A stretch of 64,000 nucleotides of DNA from Thiocapsa sp. UBA6158 (GCF_002423035.1 NZ_DIUM01000129.1:6197-70196); one strand, 5' to 3'; positions 17,923 to 26,990 are shown, counted from the first letter of the stretch. Notes: generated by a model not told the origin, from the sequence alone. Program-made: numbers and translations.

Positions 17923-19292
17923 GTCCCTCTCCAGCGCAGCCAGCGGATACCGAGCCCGATCAAAAGGAAGAGCGCGGGGAAGATGACCAGCGACCCCAGC
18001 CCGACGCGCAGCCGTTGCTGCTCGTCGAGGACGAGCGCGTCCGGCCCGAGCGGATCGGGCGGGAGCAAGGTGAGATCGCCCGGGTCGCTCAGCCAAGCCA
18101 GCAGGGCAAGCGCGAGCGCCCGATTCCCGTAGGCGCCGATCTGGGCGTTGCTCGCGAAGTCGCCGTCGCCGACCACCAGGACGCGCTGCTCGCGGCCATC
18201 CTCCGGCACCGGACGACTCAGGGCCAGGAGGACCGGGAGCGGACCGGCCTGTTCCCCGATAATCTCGTCGCGGTCGATGAGCCCATCGAGCCGACCGATC
18301 TCGTTCCAGCTCCGCGCGCCGGTCGCCAGATAGGTGTCCAGCATCCATCCGGGAGCGGACTCGGTCGCGAAGGCGATGCTGCCCGGCAGCAGGGCCGGGA
18401 CGTCGAGATCGGCCGAGAAGGGGTGCTCCGGATACTCGGTGATGACCGCGACGGCCGGGGTTGCGACACCCAAGGCGGCGGCGTCCGCGTCCACGACAGT
18501 GCCGGGCAGAATGCTCAGCCCCAGATAATCGACCAGGGGCTCGAGCCCGTTGAGCGTTCCGGGATCCAGTAGCCAGAGCAGATGACCGCCCCGATCCAGA
18601 TACTGGATCAGGCGCTCGACGACACCCGGAAAGAGCGTGATGCGCGGCGTGGAGAGCACCAAGATCCGAGTGTTGATCGGTACTTCCTCGACCCGGCCGA
18701 GATCGAGCGGACGCGCGAGAAATCCGCGCTCCGACAGCTCGCGACCCAGACGCCCGAGGTCCAGCCCCGCCTCGCCCTGGATGGCGCGCTCGCCGTGACC
18801 CTCGATCACGGCGACCCAGGGGATGCGGCCGGCACCGAGCCGGGCGATGGCGGCACTGATCGCCCGCTCGCCGACCTTCGCGACGATTTCGCGTCGCCCG
18901 CGATAGTCGAGCACGATCTGGCCGATCAGCGTCACCTCCGCATCGCGCGCGCGCTCCGGGAAGAGCTGGGGGTCCACGACCTCGATCAGCATGCCGGGCT
19001 GTGCCTGTCGATAGCGCGCCAGCAGCCGCTCGATCCCCTTGCCGAGCGGACTCGCGGGGTCAGCGAAGACGGTGGCGCGCAGCGGGCCGTCGAGTCGGGC
19101 AAGGATGGCCAGACTCTCGGGCGTCAGGGTGTTGGCGCCGACGGCGGTCCAGTCCCAATAGCGGTCATGGCGTGCGATCAACCAGCCGCCCGCGATCAGT
19201 ACGGCGAGCAGAAGCACGAGGAACAGCGCATCCGCGAGCGGGCGCTCGAGGCGTCGCAGCTGCGCCGTCGCGAATGGCAGGATGCGTTTCAC
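17919..19292 (-). CDS. GldG-like auxiliary component of ABC transporter
   Basis: 457 residues from a GTG at 19292 that overlaps the permease stop (GTGA); a longer open frame upstream runs inside the permease gene and is not used. TM helix near the N-terminus (DALFLVLLLAVLIAGGWLIA), a large extracytoplasmic domain with thioredoxin-like and DUF4350-like stretches (VAVIEGHGERAIQGEAGLDL, ILVLSTPRITLFPGVVERL, LLWLLDPGTLNGLEPLVDYL), and a final TM helix (VIFPALFLLIGLGIRWL). Matches the GldG/ABC-2 auxiliary family. The substrate is not known. Confidence 0.85.
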   Translation of the reverse strand: MKRILPFATAQLRRLERPLADALFLVLLLAVLIAGGWLIARHDRYWDWTAVGANTLTPESLAILARLDGPLRATVFADPASPLGKGIERLLARYRQAQPGMLIEVVDPQLFPERARDAEVTLIGQIVLDYRGRREIVAKVGERAISAAIARLGAGRIPWVAVIEGHGERAIQGEAGLDLGRLGRELSERGFLARPLDLGRVEEVPINTRILVLSTPRITLFPGVVERLIQYLDRGGHLLWLLDPGTLNGLEPLVDYLGLSILPGTVVDADAAALGVATPAVAVITEYPEHPFSADLDVPALLPGSIAFATESAPGWMLDTYLATGARSWNEIGRLDGLIDRDEIIGEQAGPLPVLLALSRPVPEDGREQRVLVVGDGDFASNAQIGAYGNRALALALLAWLSDPGDLTLLPPDPLGPDALVLDEQQRLRVGLGSLVIFPALFLLIGLGIRWLRWRGT

Positions 19293-20026
19293 CGCAGAAC
19301 CCGGTTCGCGAGTCGACGGTGGGTCAGGGCCAGAAAGAAACCCGTGAATCCGAGCAGATAGGCCAGATCGCTCAAACGCACGGCCCCGAGCAGAAACCAG
19401 AAGAGATGCTCGTTCCAAGAGAGCCAGCCGAAGAGCGAGAGATCATGCGCACCCAGCGTCTCGACCCGGCCGATGACGGAAAAGACCAGCAGGATCGAGA
19501 AGGCCGCGATGACGGATGCACCCGTTTGAGCGCTCAGGCTCGAGGCATAGAGCCCCACGGCGCAGAACATCGTGCCGACCAGCCAAAGCCCGAGCGTGGC
19601 CGCAGCCATCTGACCCGGCTCCAGCTCGGCATTGCCGGCGAGCAGCGCAATGTTGAGGACCGGCAGCAGACAGAGCGGCGTCATCAGGAGCGTCAGCGCG
19701 AGAAACTTCCCCGCCACCAGCTCGCCGGCACGCACCGGCGCGGCGGCCACCAGCTCGAAACTGCCGTCGCGAAACTCCCCGCTGAACATCCGCATGGCCA
19801 TCAAGGGCACCGCGAGCATGAGGATCACCGCGCCAAATCCGAACAGGTTCAGCGCCAGCTCCACAGTCAGACTCGCGACCCGCTCGTCGGCCCCCAGACC
19901 CGTGAAGTCGTCGACCACCTTCAGAAAGATCCAGGCGAGCACGAGCTGAGCGCCGCCGAGCAAGATCCAGGGCAAAGGCGACACCAGCGCGCTGCGCAGC
20001 TCGCGACCCGCGATCACGCCGATCAT
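19289..20026 (-). CDS. ABC-2 type permease (GldF-like)
   Basis: 245 residues, about six TM helices, with FSGEFRDGSFELVAAAPVRA in the cytoplasmic coupling region, a typical ABC-2/GldF segment. It overlaps the ATPase gene upstream (ATGA) and the GldG-like gene downstream. The ATPase-GldF-GldG set is the minimal complex described in gliding bacteria and, outside them, in many non-gliding proteobacteria, so motility should not be assumed. Confidence 0.88.
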   Translation of the reverse strand: MIGVIAGRELRSALVSPLPWILLGGAQLVLAWIFLKVVDDFTGLGADERVASLTVELALNLFGFGAVILMLAVPLMAMRMFSGEFRDGSFELVAAAPVRAGELVAGKFLALTLLMTPLCLLPVLNIALLAGNAELEPGQMAAATLGLWLVGTMFCAVGLYASSLSAQTGASVIAAFSILLVFSVIGRVETLGAHDLSLFGWLSWNEHLFWFLLGAVRLSDLAYLLGFTGFFLALTHRRLANRVLR

Positions 20027-20958
20027 GCCGTCCCTCCCGCGCCGATCAGATCGAAGAAGACGCGCGCCAGGTCCGGGGGCTCCGGACCCAGCTCGCAGAG
20101 ATCCAACCCGGCGGTCAGGATCTGACGGGCCAGATCGGCGGACTCGGCGCCCTCGGCCAAGATCACCCGAAATCGGTCCTTATCCAGTGCGATCGCGGCC
20201 TCGACGCAGGCGATGCGCTCGAGTCGCTCGGCACCCGAACAGACACCGGAATCGCCCCTCGGGCGCAGGCGCACCCGCCAGAGCGCGGTCGGACCGAGCG
20301 CGCCGAACCGGTCGCTGCGCAGCATCCGGCCTTGATGGAGCACCAGGACACGATCGCAGACCGCCTGGACCTCCGACAAGATGTGGCTCGAGAGGATGAT
20401 CCCGCAGTCGCGCGACAGCTCGCGAATCAAGCCGCGGACCTCGCGGATCTGGAACGGATCGAGCCCCTCGGTCGGCTCGTCGAGGATCAGGAGCTTCGGG
20501 CGATGCAGGATCGCTTGGGCAATCCCGAGCCGCTGGCGAAAACCCTTGGAGAGCTTGGCGATGAGCGTGCGACCGACCGCGTCGAGCCCGCAACGCTGCT
20601 TCGCCCGATCCACCGCATCGGCCACATCGGCGCGCGGAACCCGATGTAACCTGGCGCAGTGGCGCAGATACTCGTCCACGCGCAGCTCGGGATAAAGCGG
20701 CGGGCGCTCCGGCAGATAGCCCAGATGCCGCTTTGCCGCGACCGGGTGCCGCGCAAGATCGATGTCCAGGATCTCGACCCGGCCACCGCTCGGCGCAAGT
20801 GTCCCGCTCAGCAGGCGCAGACAGGTCGTCTTGCCGGCCCCGTTCGGCCCGAGCAGACCCAGCACCTCGCCCTGCCGCAGCTCGAGATCGAGACCGCACA
20901 AGGCCCGACGGGCTCCGAAGCGGCGGCTGAGATCGGTGACGCGGGCGAGTGTGTCCAT
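20023..20958 (-). CDS. ABC transporter ATP-binding protein (GldA-like)
   Basis: 311 residues: Walker A LLGPNGAGKTT, signature LSKGFRQRLGIAQAI, Walker B LLILDEPTEGLDP and H-loop LSSHILSEVQAVCDRV. The C-terminal extension (~220-311) resembles those of drug/polysaccharide exporter ATPases. First gene of the operon leading through the GldF-like, GldG-like and DUF4340 genes to mutM. The 212-bp divergent gap upstream (to 21170) holds a repeat element. Confidence 0.92.
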   Translation of the reverse strand: MDTLARVTDLSRRFGARRALCGLDLELRQGEVLGLLGPNGAGKTTCLRLLSGTLAPSGGRVEILDIDLARHPVAAKRHLGYLPERPPLYPELRVDEYLRHCARLHRVPRADVADAVDRAKQRCGLDAVGRTLIAKLSKGFRQRLGIAQAILHRPKLLILDEPTEGLDPFQIREVRGLIRELSRDCGIILSSHILSEVQAVCDRVLVLHQGRMLRSDRFGALGPTALWRVRLRPRGDSGVCSGAERLERIACVEAAIALDKDRFRVILAEGAESADLARQILTAGLDLCELGPEPPDLARVFFDLIGAGGTA

Positions 20959-21063
20959 GACGAGTGAACGATACCCTGTGCGTGCGGCGTTGCCAAACCG
21001 CTCCCTATCGGATCGGTGGACGGATCAACGATCACCTTGAATAATGTCGGGGAATCGTCCCGA

Positions 21064-21143
21064 GCGCCGGCTCCAGCGGTCGTCACGTCTGCCGGGGCCG
21101 ATCCCATCCAAAAAACATCCCATACCGCGCTGGGCGCGGTTTA
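21064..21143 (+). repeat. Inverted-end element, core type A (copy 2, left end decayed)
   Basis: Right end CGCGGTTTAG and core with ATCCCATCCA plus an extra A are intact; the left AAACCGC end has been lost or never present (sequence reads GAGCGCCGGCTCC). It sits 27 bp upstream of the DUF6544-like gene. Confidence 0.75.
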
Positions 21144-21170
21144 GCAGACCCCCGGAACAGAGAATCGCAC

Positions 21171-22028
21171 ATGTGGCTGAACCTGGTTTTCCTGTTGTTG
21201 CTCGCGCTCGTCATCATGCCTACGGCCGTTCTGCTCTTCGGGGTCACCCGGTGGCAGGCCGGCACGACACGGCTGCAATCACGTCTCGAGGCCGGCCGCG
21301 GCAGGATCATCCCCAACACCTATGACTCGAGCGAGCTGGAAGGGCTGCCCGCGCCCGTGCAACGCTACTTTCTCGCGAGCTTGAAGGACGGCCAACCCAT
21401 CATCTCAGCTGCAGAGCTGGGGCTCGAAGGCGAGATCGACCTCGGGCGTGCTCGGGGCAAATGGTCCCCCGCGATGGCGACCCAATCGGTGGTCATGCAG
21501 CGTCCGGGGTTCCATTGGGACGCCCGGGTGCGCATCGCCCCGGCGACCAAGGTCTTCGTGCTCGATGCTTATATTGCCGGCACGGGCGTGTTGCAGGCCG
21601 CGCTCTTCGGCCTGTTTCCGGTCATGAAGGTTCCGAGCAGCCCGGAGCTGACACATGCCGAGCTGATGCGCTTCCTCGCCGAGGCCCCCCTGTACCCGAC
21701 CAAGCTCCTGCCGAGCCAAGGGGTGGTTTGGGAGCCGATCGACGATCGCTCGGCCCGTGCCACGCTCGCCGACGGCGATCTGAGTGTGTCGCTCGTCTTC
21801 GACTTCGACGAGGCCGGTCTGATCGGCGGCGTGCGCGCGAGCGGGCGTTACCGCGCGCTGAACGGAAAGATGGTCCAAACGCCCTGGGAGGCCAGCTTCT
21901 CGGACTACAAGGAACGCAGCGAGATGCGGATCCCGGTGCAGGCCGAGGTCGCCTGGATCCTGCCGGAGGGGCGCAGGCCCTACTGGCGCGGTCGGGTAAC
22001 CGAGGTGATGTACAAGTTCTCCGCCTGA
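21171..22028 (+). CDS. DUF6544/DUF6920-like protein
   Basis: 285 residues. One N-terminal TM helix (LVFLLLLALVIMPTAVLLF), then a beta-rich domain starting LPAPVQRYFLASLKDGQPII, with LFGLFPVMKVPSSPELTHAE, RFLAEAPLYPTKLLP and WEASFSDYKERSEMRIP. These segments match a widespread family of unknown function (DUF6544, also listed as DUF6920); the family name is from memory and only moderately sure. It stands alone, divergent from the ABC operon and convergent with the tandem thioredoxin gene. Confidence 0.75.
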   Translation: MWLNLVFLLLLALVIMPTAVLLFGVTRWQAGTTRLQSRLEAGRGRIIPNTYDSSELEGLPAPVQRYFLASLKDGQPIISAAELGLEGEIDLGRARGKWSPAMATQSVVMQRPGFHWDARVRIAPATKVFVLDAYIAGTGVLQAALFGLFPVMKVPSSPELTHAELMRFLAEAPLYPTKLLPSQGVVWEPIDDRSARATLADGDLSVSLVFDFDEAGLIGGVRASGRYRALNGKMVQTPWEASFSDYKERSEMRIPVQAEVAWILPEGRRPYWRGRVTEVMYKFSA

Positions 22029-22145
22029 ACGGCATCGCTTGCGGGCCATCGGTGAGTCCTTCGAGCACCCGAGCGACAACCCGCCGCTGAAGCGAGGGCG
22101 AGCAGCCCGTCCGACAGGCCGAGCGGCCGAGGCAATCAACCGGGT

Positions 22146-23246
22146 CTACGGCACCTCGCCCCCCGATGGCTCCGGTTGCGGCAAACGCTGCTCGAGGGCC
22201 TTCGAACGGGCGAAACGCTGATAGGTCCACTGTTTTTCGTACGCGCGCTCAAGGGTGTAGAGCAGCGAATTCACCATCCTCCGAGGCAGGACCAAGGCGT
22301 CGGTCCGCAGGACTTCGCGCCCGTTCTCCTCGAAGAAGAGCAGCGCGGGGAGGTGCGACAACCCCGACGCGGCGTACCACGCCGCCGGCGTCGTCCGTGT
22401 CCCGTCGGGCGCCAGCACAGATGTCTCGGCGTCTCCGGCATCGAGCCGGACGATCTCGAAACCCTCCAACAGCCGGCGTACCTGGGGCAGCGCCAGTACC
22501 TCGGTGTGAAAGACCTCGCACCCGGCGCAACCGTCGGTCTCGAAGATCACGAGCAAGGGTTGCCGGGCCGCGATGCGGCTGCGATCCAAGGCATAGGGGG
22601 GAGCACCGAAGCGCGGATCGGGGGCCAAGCGGTAGGTCGATCGCGCCGTCTCGGACTCGCTCGCGCGCTCGGCAAGGAAATCGCGAAAGGACTGCCCCCG
22701 ATCATAGGCGCCCTCCAGGTAGTCCAGCACCAGCCCGAAGCGCTCCGGGTCTCGATAGCCGATCGCGCGATACAGGAGCTCACCGTTCGTGGCGTAGAAG
22801 AGTAGGGTCGGCGCGAACCCGGCTCCCTCGCGCTCGGCGAACTCCTTCACACGCATCGGTTCCCCGCCCGGGCCGACCATCTCCGCATCGCTGAACATCT
22901 CCAATCCGATCACATCGAACCGGGATCTGACCTCGGCGGCGATGGCCTCGTCGCCGAGGGTCCTGCGGATGAACTGCGCGCAGTAGGAACAGCCCTCGGT
23001 CGTAAACAGCACCATGATCCCCTCTTTACCCTCCGCCTGTGCATCTGCAAGGTCGTCGCGCAGATCCAGGAAACTCTCCTTGAACCAGCCCGGATAGGCG
23101 ACGTGCGCGAGCACCGAATCATCGAAGTCACTCGCCGAGACGACGGACGGAGCTGCAAGCCAAAAGAGCGCGAGCCACAGGAGCATGAGCCGGATGCGCA
23201 CGACGAGCAAAGAAGGGTAGGCGATATGACGGGGCATAGCGGACAT
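22146..23246 (-). CDS. Periplasmic protein with two thioredoxin-like domains
   Basis: 366 residues. Signal-like N-terminus (LMLLWLALFWLAAPSVVSAS), then domain 1 with CSYC (IMVLFTTEGCSYCAQFIRR, ~75-93) and cis-Pro region FAPTLLFYATNGELLYR, and domain 2 with CAGC (LLVIFETDGCAGCEVFHTEV) and HLPALLFFEENGREVLR. Two CxxC redox sites in one exported chain suggest a thiol relay or a SoxW-like reductant in sulfur oxidation; this is inference. It is divergent from a rhodanese gene, with a 182-bp shared upstream region. Confidence 0.88.
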   Translation of the reverse strand: MSAMPRHIAYPSLLVVRIRLMLLWLALFWLAAPSVVSASDFDDSVLAHVAYPGWFKESFLDLRDDLADAQAEGKEGIMVLFTTEGCSYCAQFIRRTLGDEAIAAEVRSRFDVIGLEMFSDAEMVGPGGEPMRVKEFAEREGAGFAPTLLFYATNGELLYRAIGYRDPERFGLVLDYLEGAYDRGQSFRDFLAERASESETARSTYRLAPDPRFGAPPYALDRSRIAARQPLLVIFETDGCAGCEVFHTEVLALPQVRRLLEGFEIVRLDAGDAETSVLAPDGTRTTPAAWYAASGLSHLPALLFFEENGREVLRTDALVLPRRMVNSLLYTLERAYEKQWTYQRFARSKALEQRLPQPEPSGGEVP

Positions 23247-23428
23247 CCGATTTCATTGATTTTCCAACAGTATAGGGATCCTCGCGTCGATCAGGTCCGG
23301 CGTCGTCGAAGCGTCGTCAAAAGGTCGTTTTGTCGCCGGCCGTCGTTTTGATCGGGCTGCTACACATACCCTATAGCCCGGGCAAGGCGCTCGGGTTCTT
23401 CGTTCGAGGATCACGAGAGGGCAAGGCG

Positions 23429-24358
23429 ATGAAACGCATCTACACCGGATTTTTTCTCGCACTATGGCTCGGTTCGACCTGGGCGCAGGCGCCGGGAGCC
23501 TTGGTCGATGCGGCCTGGATCGCGGAGAACAGCTGCCTGGAGGATGTACGCGTGCTGGACATCCGCAGCAAGAAGATCGACGGCGAGTCGCGATCGGAAT
23601 ACTTACTCGGCCACATCCCCTGCGCGATGCATACCGACTATGTCAAGGGAGGCTGGCGGGCCAAGAAGGGAACCGTGCCCGGTATGCTGCCGCCCGTCGA
23701 CGAGCTCGAGCGCCTCATCGGCGCAATGGGCATCGACGGGACCACGCATGTCGTGGTCGCGCCGCTGGGCGAGAACGCCAAGAGTATGTCGGCCGCGACG
23801 CGGGTCTATTGGACTTTCAAGCTCTTGGGTCACGATCGGGTATCTATCCTGAACGGCGGGACCCGTGGCTATGCCGCTGACAAGTCCCGGCCGCTCGAGA
23901 CGGGCACGGCGATACATGTGCCGAAGGAATTCACCTCCCGGATGCGGCACGAGATGATCGCGGACCACGAGCAGGTGGCAACAGCCGCGGCCGATGGCGT
24001 CGTCTTGGTCGACTATCGCCGTGCCGACGAGTATCTCGGCATCACGCGCAACGGCAAGACGCAAAAGCCGGGCACACTGGCGGGCGCCCGCAACCTGCCG
24101 ATCGAGTGGCTGACGCTCGACAACGGGGGCACGCTGCGTTCGCCCGAGTCGTTGCGTCGCTTGACGGTCTTGGCGGAGATCGACCCGGAGGCCCCGCAGA
24201 TCGCCTTCTGCAACACCGGCCACAATTCGGCGCTCGGGTGGTTCGTCTCGAGCGAGCTTCTGGGCAATGCACAGTCGCGACTCTATGACGGCTCGATGGC
24301 GGAGTGGAGTCGGCTGGACGAGCGGCCTCTCGAGCGGAAGGTCACCGCAGCCGATTGA
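23429..24358 (+). CDS. Exported two-domain rhodanese (sulfurtransferase)
   Basis: 309 residues from the ATG at 23429, preceded by GAGAGGGCAAGG; the frame is open upstream but this start gives the signal peptide (RIYTGFFLALWLGSTWAQA). Two rhodanese domains: the first (VLDIRSKKIDGESRSEYLLG) lacks an active Cys, the second has the six-residue loop CNTGHNS with the catalytic Cys (IAFCNTGHNSALGWFVS). It would move sulfane sulfur from thiosulfate or a thiol donor to an acceptor in the periplasm, fitting the sulfur metabolism of the host. Confidence 0.92.
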   Translation: MKRIYTGFFLALWLGSTWAQAPGALVDAAWIAENSCLEDVRVLDIRSKKIDGESRSEYLLGHIPCAMHTDYVKGGWRAKKGTVPGMLPPVDELERLIGAMGIDGTTHVVVAPLGENAKSMSAATRVYWTFKLLGHDRVSILNGGTRGYAADKSRPLETGTAIHVPKEFTSRMRHEMIADHEQVATAAADGVVLVDYRRADEYLGITRNGKTQKPGTLAGARNLPIEWLTLDNGGTLRSPESLRRLTVLAEIDPEAPQIAFCNTGHNSALGWFVSSELLGNAQSRLYDGSMAEWSRLDERPLERKVTAAD

Positions 24359-24434
24359 CGGCGCAAGCGGCGACCGCCGGTGTGGTTGTGCGGGCGCAAC
24401 GATTCGGATGATGGCGGCGATTCGGGTACGGCGC

Positions 24435-26144
24435 TCAGTCCGGCAGTCCGGCGCGCCGCAGATCCTCCAGGAAACGATCGCGATAGATCGGATCCTTGAT
24501 CGGAAAGGCGCGTCGGACATGGGACACGGAGAAGGCCGGGTCCAGCGCAAGGATCTCGCGGGTCTCCCACTCGGCATCCCCAGGTCGATCGGCCGCGGCA
24601 TAAGCCGCCGCGAGCCAGACGCGACTCAATTGAAAACTCGGACTCATCTCGACGGCGGCCTCGAAATCGGCCAAGGCCCGGTCGATGTCGCCGTTCTCGT
24701 AGTGGAGCGCCCCGCGCACGAGTCGGTAGATTGCCGGCACGCGGGGATTCAGACGGACCGCACGCTCCATGCTGACCCATCCGTCGTCGGCTCGACCTGC
24801 GAAGTGAAGGATCCAGGCCAGCAGCGCATGGGCATCGGCATAGTTGGGCTTGATCGCGATCGCCTTCTCGGCGCTGCGCATGGCGGCGGCATAGTGGCGC
24901 CGAAACAGCTCGATCTGGCCTTGGACGAAATGGATTTGAGGGACCATCGGATCAAGCGACCTCGCTTTGGCGATCAACTCTTCCGCCTTCGCGAGCCCGT
25001 CCTCCGCACCGAGGTCCCATCCGTCGAACGCATCGCGCCCATAGACCAGTGCGAGGCCGGCATAGGCACGGGCGAATTCCGGGTCGATGGCAATTGCTCG
25101 GCGGTAGTGATCGATCGCCATTTGGGTATCCTGGAGCGAACGTCTTCCATGGTGGTCGAGTCCGCGCAGAAAGGCATCGTAAGCCTCGATGCTCGGGACG
25201 TGACTGCGACCCAACCTCGCGCGATCGCTCGGGGCAATCTCGACCTCGATCGCCGAGAGGATGCTGGCCGCGATCTCGTCCTGCAGCGCGAAAAGGTCAT
25301 CGACCCGCCGGTCATAGCGTTCCGCCCAAAGATTGCTGCCGCGCAAACCATCGACGAGCCGCACGTTGATCCGAATCCGATCCGCGGAGCGTTGAACGCT
25401 GCCTTTAAGGACATAGTCGGTGCCAAGCTCGCGGGCGATCGTACGCTCGTCTTCGGTGCTGCCCCGATAGGCAAAGGCGGAATTGCGGGCGACCACCCAG
25501 AGACCCGAGAGCTGCGACAGATCGGTCATCAGGTCTTCGGTGATCCCGTCGGCGAAGTAGTCCTGCTCGGGAACGGCGCCTAGGTTGACGAAGGGTAGCA
25601 CCGCGATTCCGGGGGTCTGTGCCGGTGCCGGAACCGTGCCGCCGCCGTCGGACAGCGTTGGATCGCCACCGTTCGGGAGGAGAAGCCAGAGACCGATCAA
25701 CAGGAGCGCGACGAACGGAATCAAGACGCGAAAGGCGATCGACGATCGGGTTTGCGCGGCACGTCCGACGGGGAGATTCGGCTCATCGGGCACCGCGTCG
25801 CGGACCTCGGCAATCAGGCGGTAGCCGCTCTTGGAGAGTGTCTCGATGTAGTGCGGGTGACGGGCCTCATCGCCCAGTGCCTTGCGCAGCTTGATGATGG
25901 CGCTGGTCACCGCATCGTAGGTCACGACCATCCCGGACCATGCCTGCGCCTCCAACTCCTCGCGCGAGACCACGGCGCCCGGCCGCGAGGCGAGAAAACA
26001 GAGGACCTGCATGACCTTCGGCTCGAGCTTGACCCTCCTGGTCCCGCGATGAATCTCGTTGGAGCGTGGATGGACCTCCCAGTCGCCGACGGCGAAGGGT
26101 GCATCAAGCCGCGAACAGGTCTCCGGATCGGGGGTCCTCGCCAA
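24435..26144 (-). CDS. CadC-type winged-helix regulator with TolB-like and TPR domains
   Basis: About 569 residues if started at the TTG at 26144, which has GAGG eight bases upstream; the frame is open to 26435 but that part crosses a repeat element. Order: OmpR/CadC winged helix (~15-110; RRVKLEPKVMQVLCFLASRP, HPHYIETLSKSGYRLIAEV), one TM helix (FRVLIPFVALLLIGLWLLLP), TolB-like domain (GIAVLPFVNLGAVPEQDYFA, YVLKGSVQRSADRIRINVRL), then TPR repeats (YRRAIAIDPEFARAYAGLAL, EKAIAIKPNYADAHALLAW). A membrane-bound transcription factor that probably senses an envelope or redox signal; target genes unknown. Confidence 0.88.
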   Translation of the reverse strand: MARTPDPETCSRLDAPFAVGDWEVHPRSNEIHRGTRRVKLEPKVMQVLCFLASRPGAVVSREELEAQAWSGMVVTYDAVTSAIIKLRKALGDEARHPHYIETLSKSGYRLIAEVRDAVPDEPNLPVGRAAQTRSSIAFRVLIPFVALLLIGLWLLLPNGGDPTLSDGGGTVPAPAQTPGIAVLPFVNLGAVPEQDYFADGITEDLMTDLSQLSGLWVVARNSAFAYRGSTEDERTIARELGTDYVLKGSVQRSADRIRINVRLVDGLRGSNLWAERYDRRVDDLFALQDEIAASILSAIEVEIAPSDRARLGRSHVPSIEAYDAFLRGLDHHGRRSLQDTQMAIDHYRRAIAIDPEFARAYAGLALVYGRDAFDGWDLGAEDGLAKAEELIAKARSLDPMVPQIHFVQGQIELFRRHYAAAMRSAEKAIAIKPNYADAHALLAWILHFAGRADDGWVSMERAVRLNPRVPAIYRLVRGALHYENGDIDRALADFEAAVEMSPSFQLSRVWLAAAYAAADRPGDAEWETREILALDPAFSVSHVRRAFPIKDPIYRDRFLEDLRRAGLPD

Positions 26145-26185
26145 GGGTGAAGCCTCTATCGGCGTTGATTCGAGTCGCTTTCGTC

Positions 26186-26273
26186 TTAAACCGCGCCCGT
26201 TGAAGTATACGTCATGTGTTGGAATGGCTTGGCCGCGCCAGCTGCGACGACTCTCGGAGCTGGCACGGTTTAA
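26186..26273. repeat. 88-bp inverted-end element, unique core
   Basis: Ends TTAAACCGCGCC and GGCACGGTTTAA are inverted repeats. The core does not match the type A copies by eye. It lies 42 bp upstream of the CadC-type regulator start and may influence its promoter. Confidence 0.75.
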
Positions 26274-26567
26274 GTTTAGACGTTGACCGAGGTCTTTCTT
26301 CCCGCAGGGCGCACGCGTACGCCGCTGCCCGCGCTGTTCCAGCAAGACCGGGCCGGCCTCGCTCATAAACCCCGCTACGTTGCCGATGGGAGCCGTTGAG
26401 TGGAGTGGACGTAGGACAAGCGTAGCGCAGTCCACCAGCGCCGGCGTGGCGTTCGGTGGACTGCGCTCTCGCTCGTCCTACCGGTCGGGCTTGTGAAAAC
26501 GCCCGCCGGACATTGTCTCCGGTGCGATGGAGAGGTCCGAAAACAAGAGGATCAAGGTGACGCGGTG
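26274..26567. other. Intergenic region between regulator and small membrane protein
   Basis: No gene is supported. It holds the long inverted repeat at 26411-26482 and otherwise GC-rich sequence. Any promoter for the minus-strand regulator must lie here or in the neighbouring repeat element. Confidence 0.5.
26411..26482. repeat. 72-bp long inverted repeat
   Basis: Left arm GTAGGACAAGCGTAGCGCAG and right arm, read in reverse complement, GTAGGACGAGCGAGAGCGCA match over ~26 bases with a few differences, both continuing to GTCCACC, around a ~20-base loop. It resembles a hairpin-forming intergenic repeat seen in many proteobacteria (GTAGG...AAGCG.AGCGCA..CCACC). Confidence 0.7.
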
Positions 26568-26990
26568 TCAGATTTGCGGCGGCATGAGTGGGACATGACC
26601 GCCGCGTCGGCGAATCCAATTGATTCCGTTCAGGACGCGCCGGTTACTCGCGAGTCGGCGCTCGAGCGCGTACTTACCGGGAAAGTCGCTCAGCACCAGG
26701 CCCATCATCATGGTGAGGATCCCCTGACCGGGCAGCACCAGCATCAGGATGCCAGCCAGGACCAAGACCCAGCCGACCAGATTCTTGAGCAACCGCAGGC
26801 TCAGATAGGCGACCGGATGGAGGCTCTGCATCCGCGCTGAATGCCGTTGCGGGTCCACGAAATAATCCTCCGGGATCCGCGCCAAGAGAAACGGCAAGGA
26901 GATCAGAGATCCGACGAACACCAGGACTGAAAGTCCGGCCAAGGACAGCAGCAGGCCCTGATGGGCCTCGATCCAGCTCAGATCGATCAT
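26568..26990 (-). CDS. Small membrane protein, PGPGW-like
   Basis: 140 residues from the ATG at 26990 (MIDLSWIEAHQG), with an excellent AAGGAG ribosome site; the longer frame upstream runs into a repeat element. Two or three TM helices, including LLSLAGLSVLVFVGSLISLP and a VLAGILMLVLPGQGILTMMM segment that resembles the LPGPGW signature of a family of putative membrane proteins, with GQG in place of GPG. C-terminal stretch is basic (ALERRLASNRRVLNGINWIR). Function unknown. It follows hypE on the same strand, separated from it by a repeat element. Confidence 0.75.
   Translation of the reverse strand: MIDLSWIEAHQGLLLSLAGLSVLVFVGSLISLPFLLARIPEDYFVDPQRHSARMQSLHPVAYLSLRLLKNLVGWVLVLAGILMLVLPGQGILTMMMGLVLSDFPGKYALERRLASNRRVLNGINWIRRRGGHVPLMPPQI

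Noticed and set aside
16606..18132. Long plus-strand open frame opposite DUF4340 and the GldG-like gene
   Set aside because: Arg-rich shadow; the minus strand carries overlapping genes with domains and good junctions.
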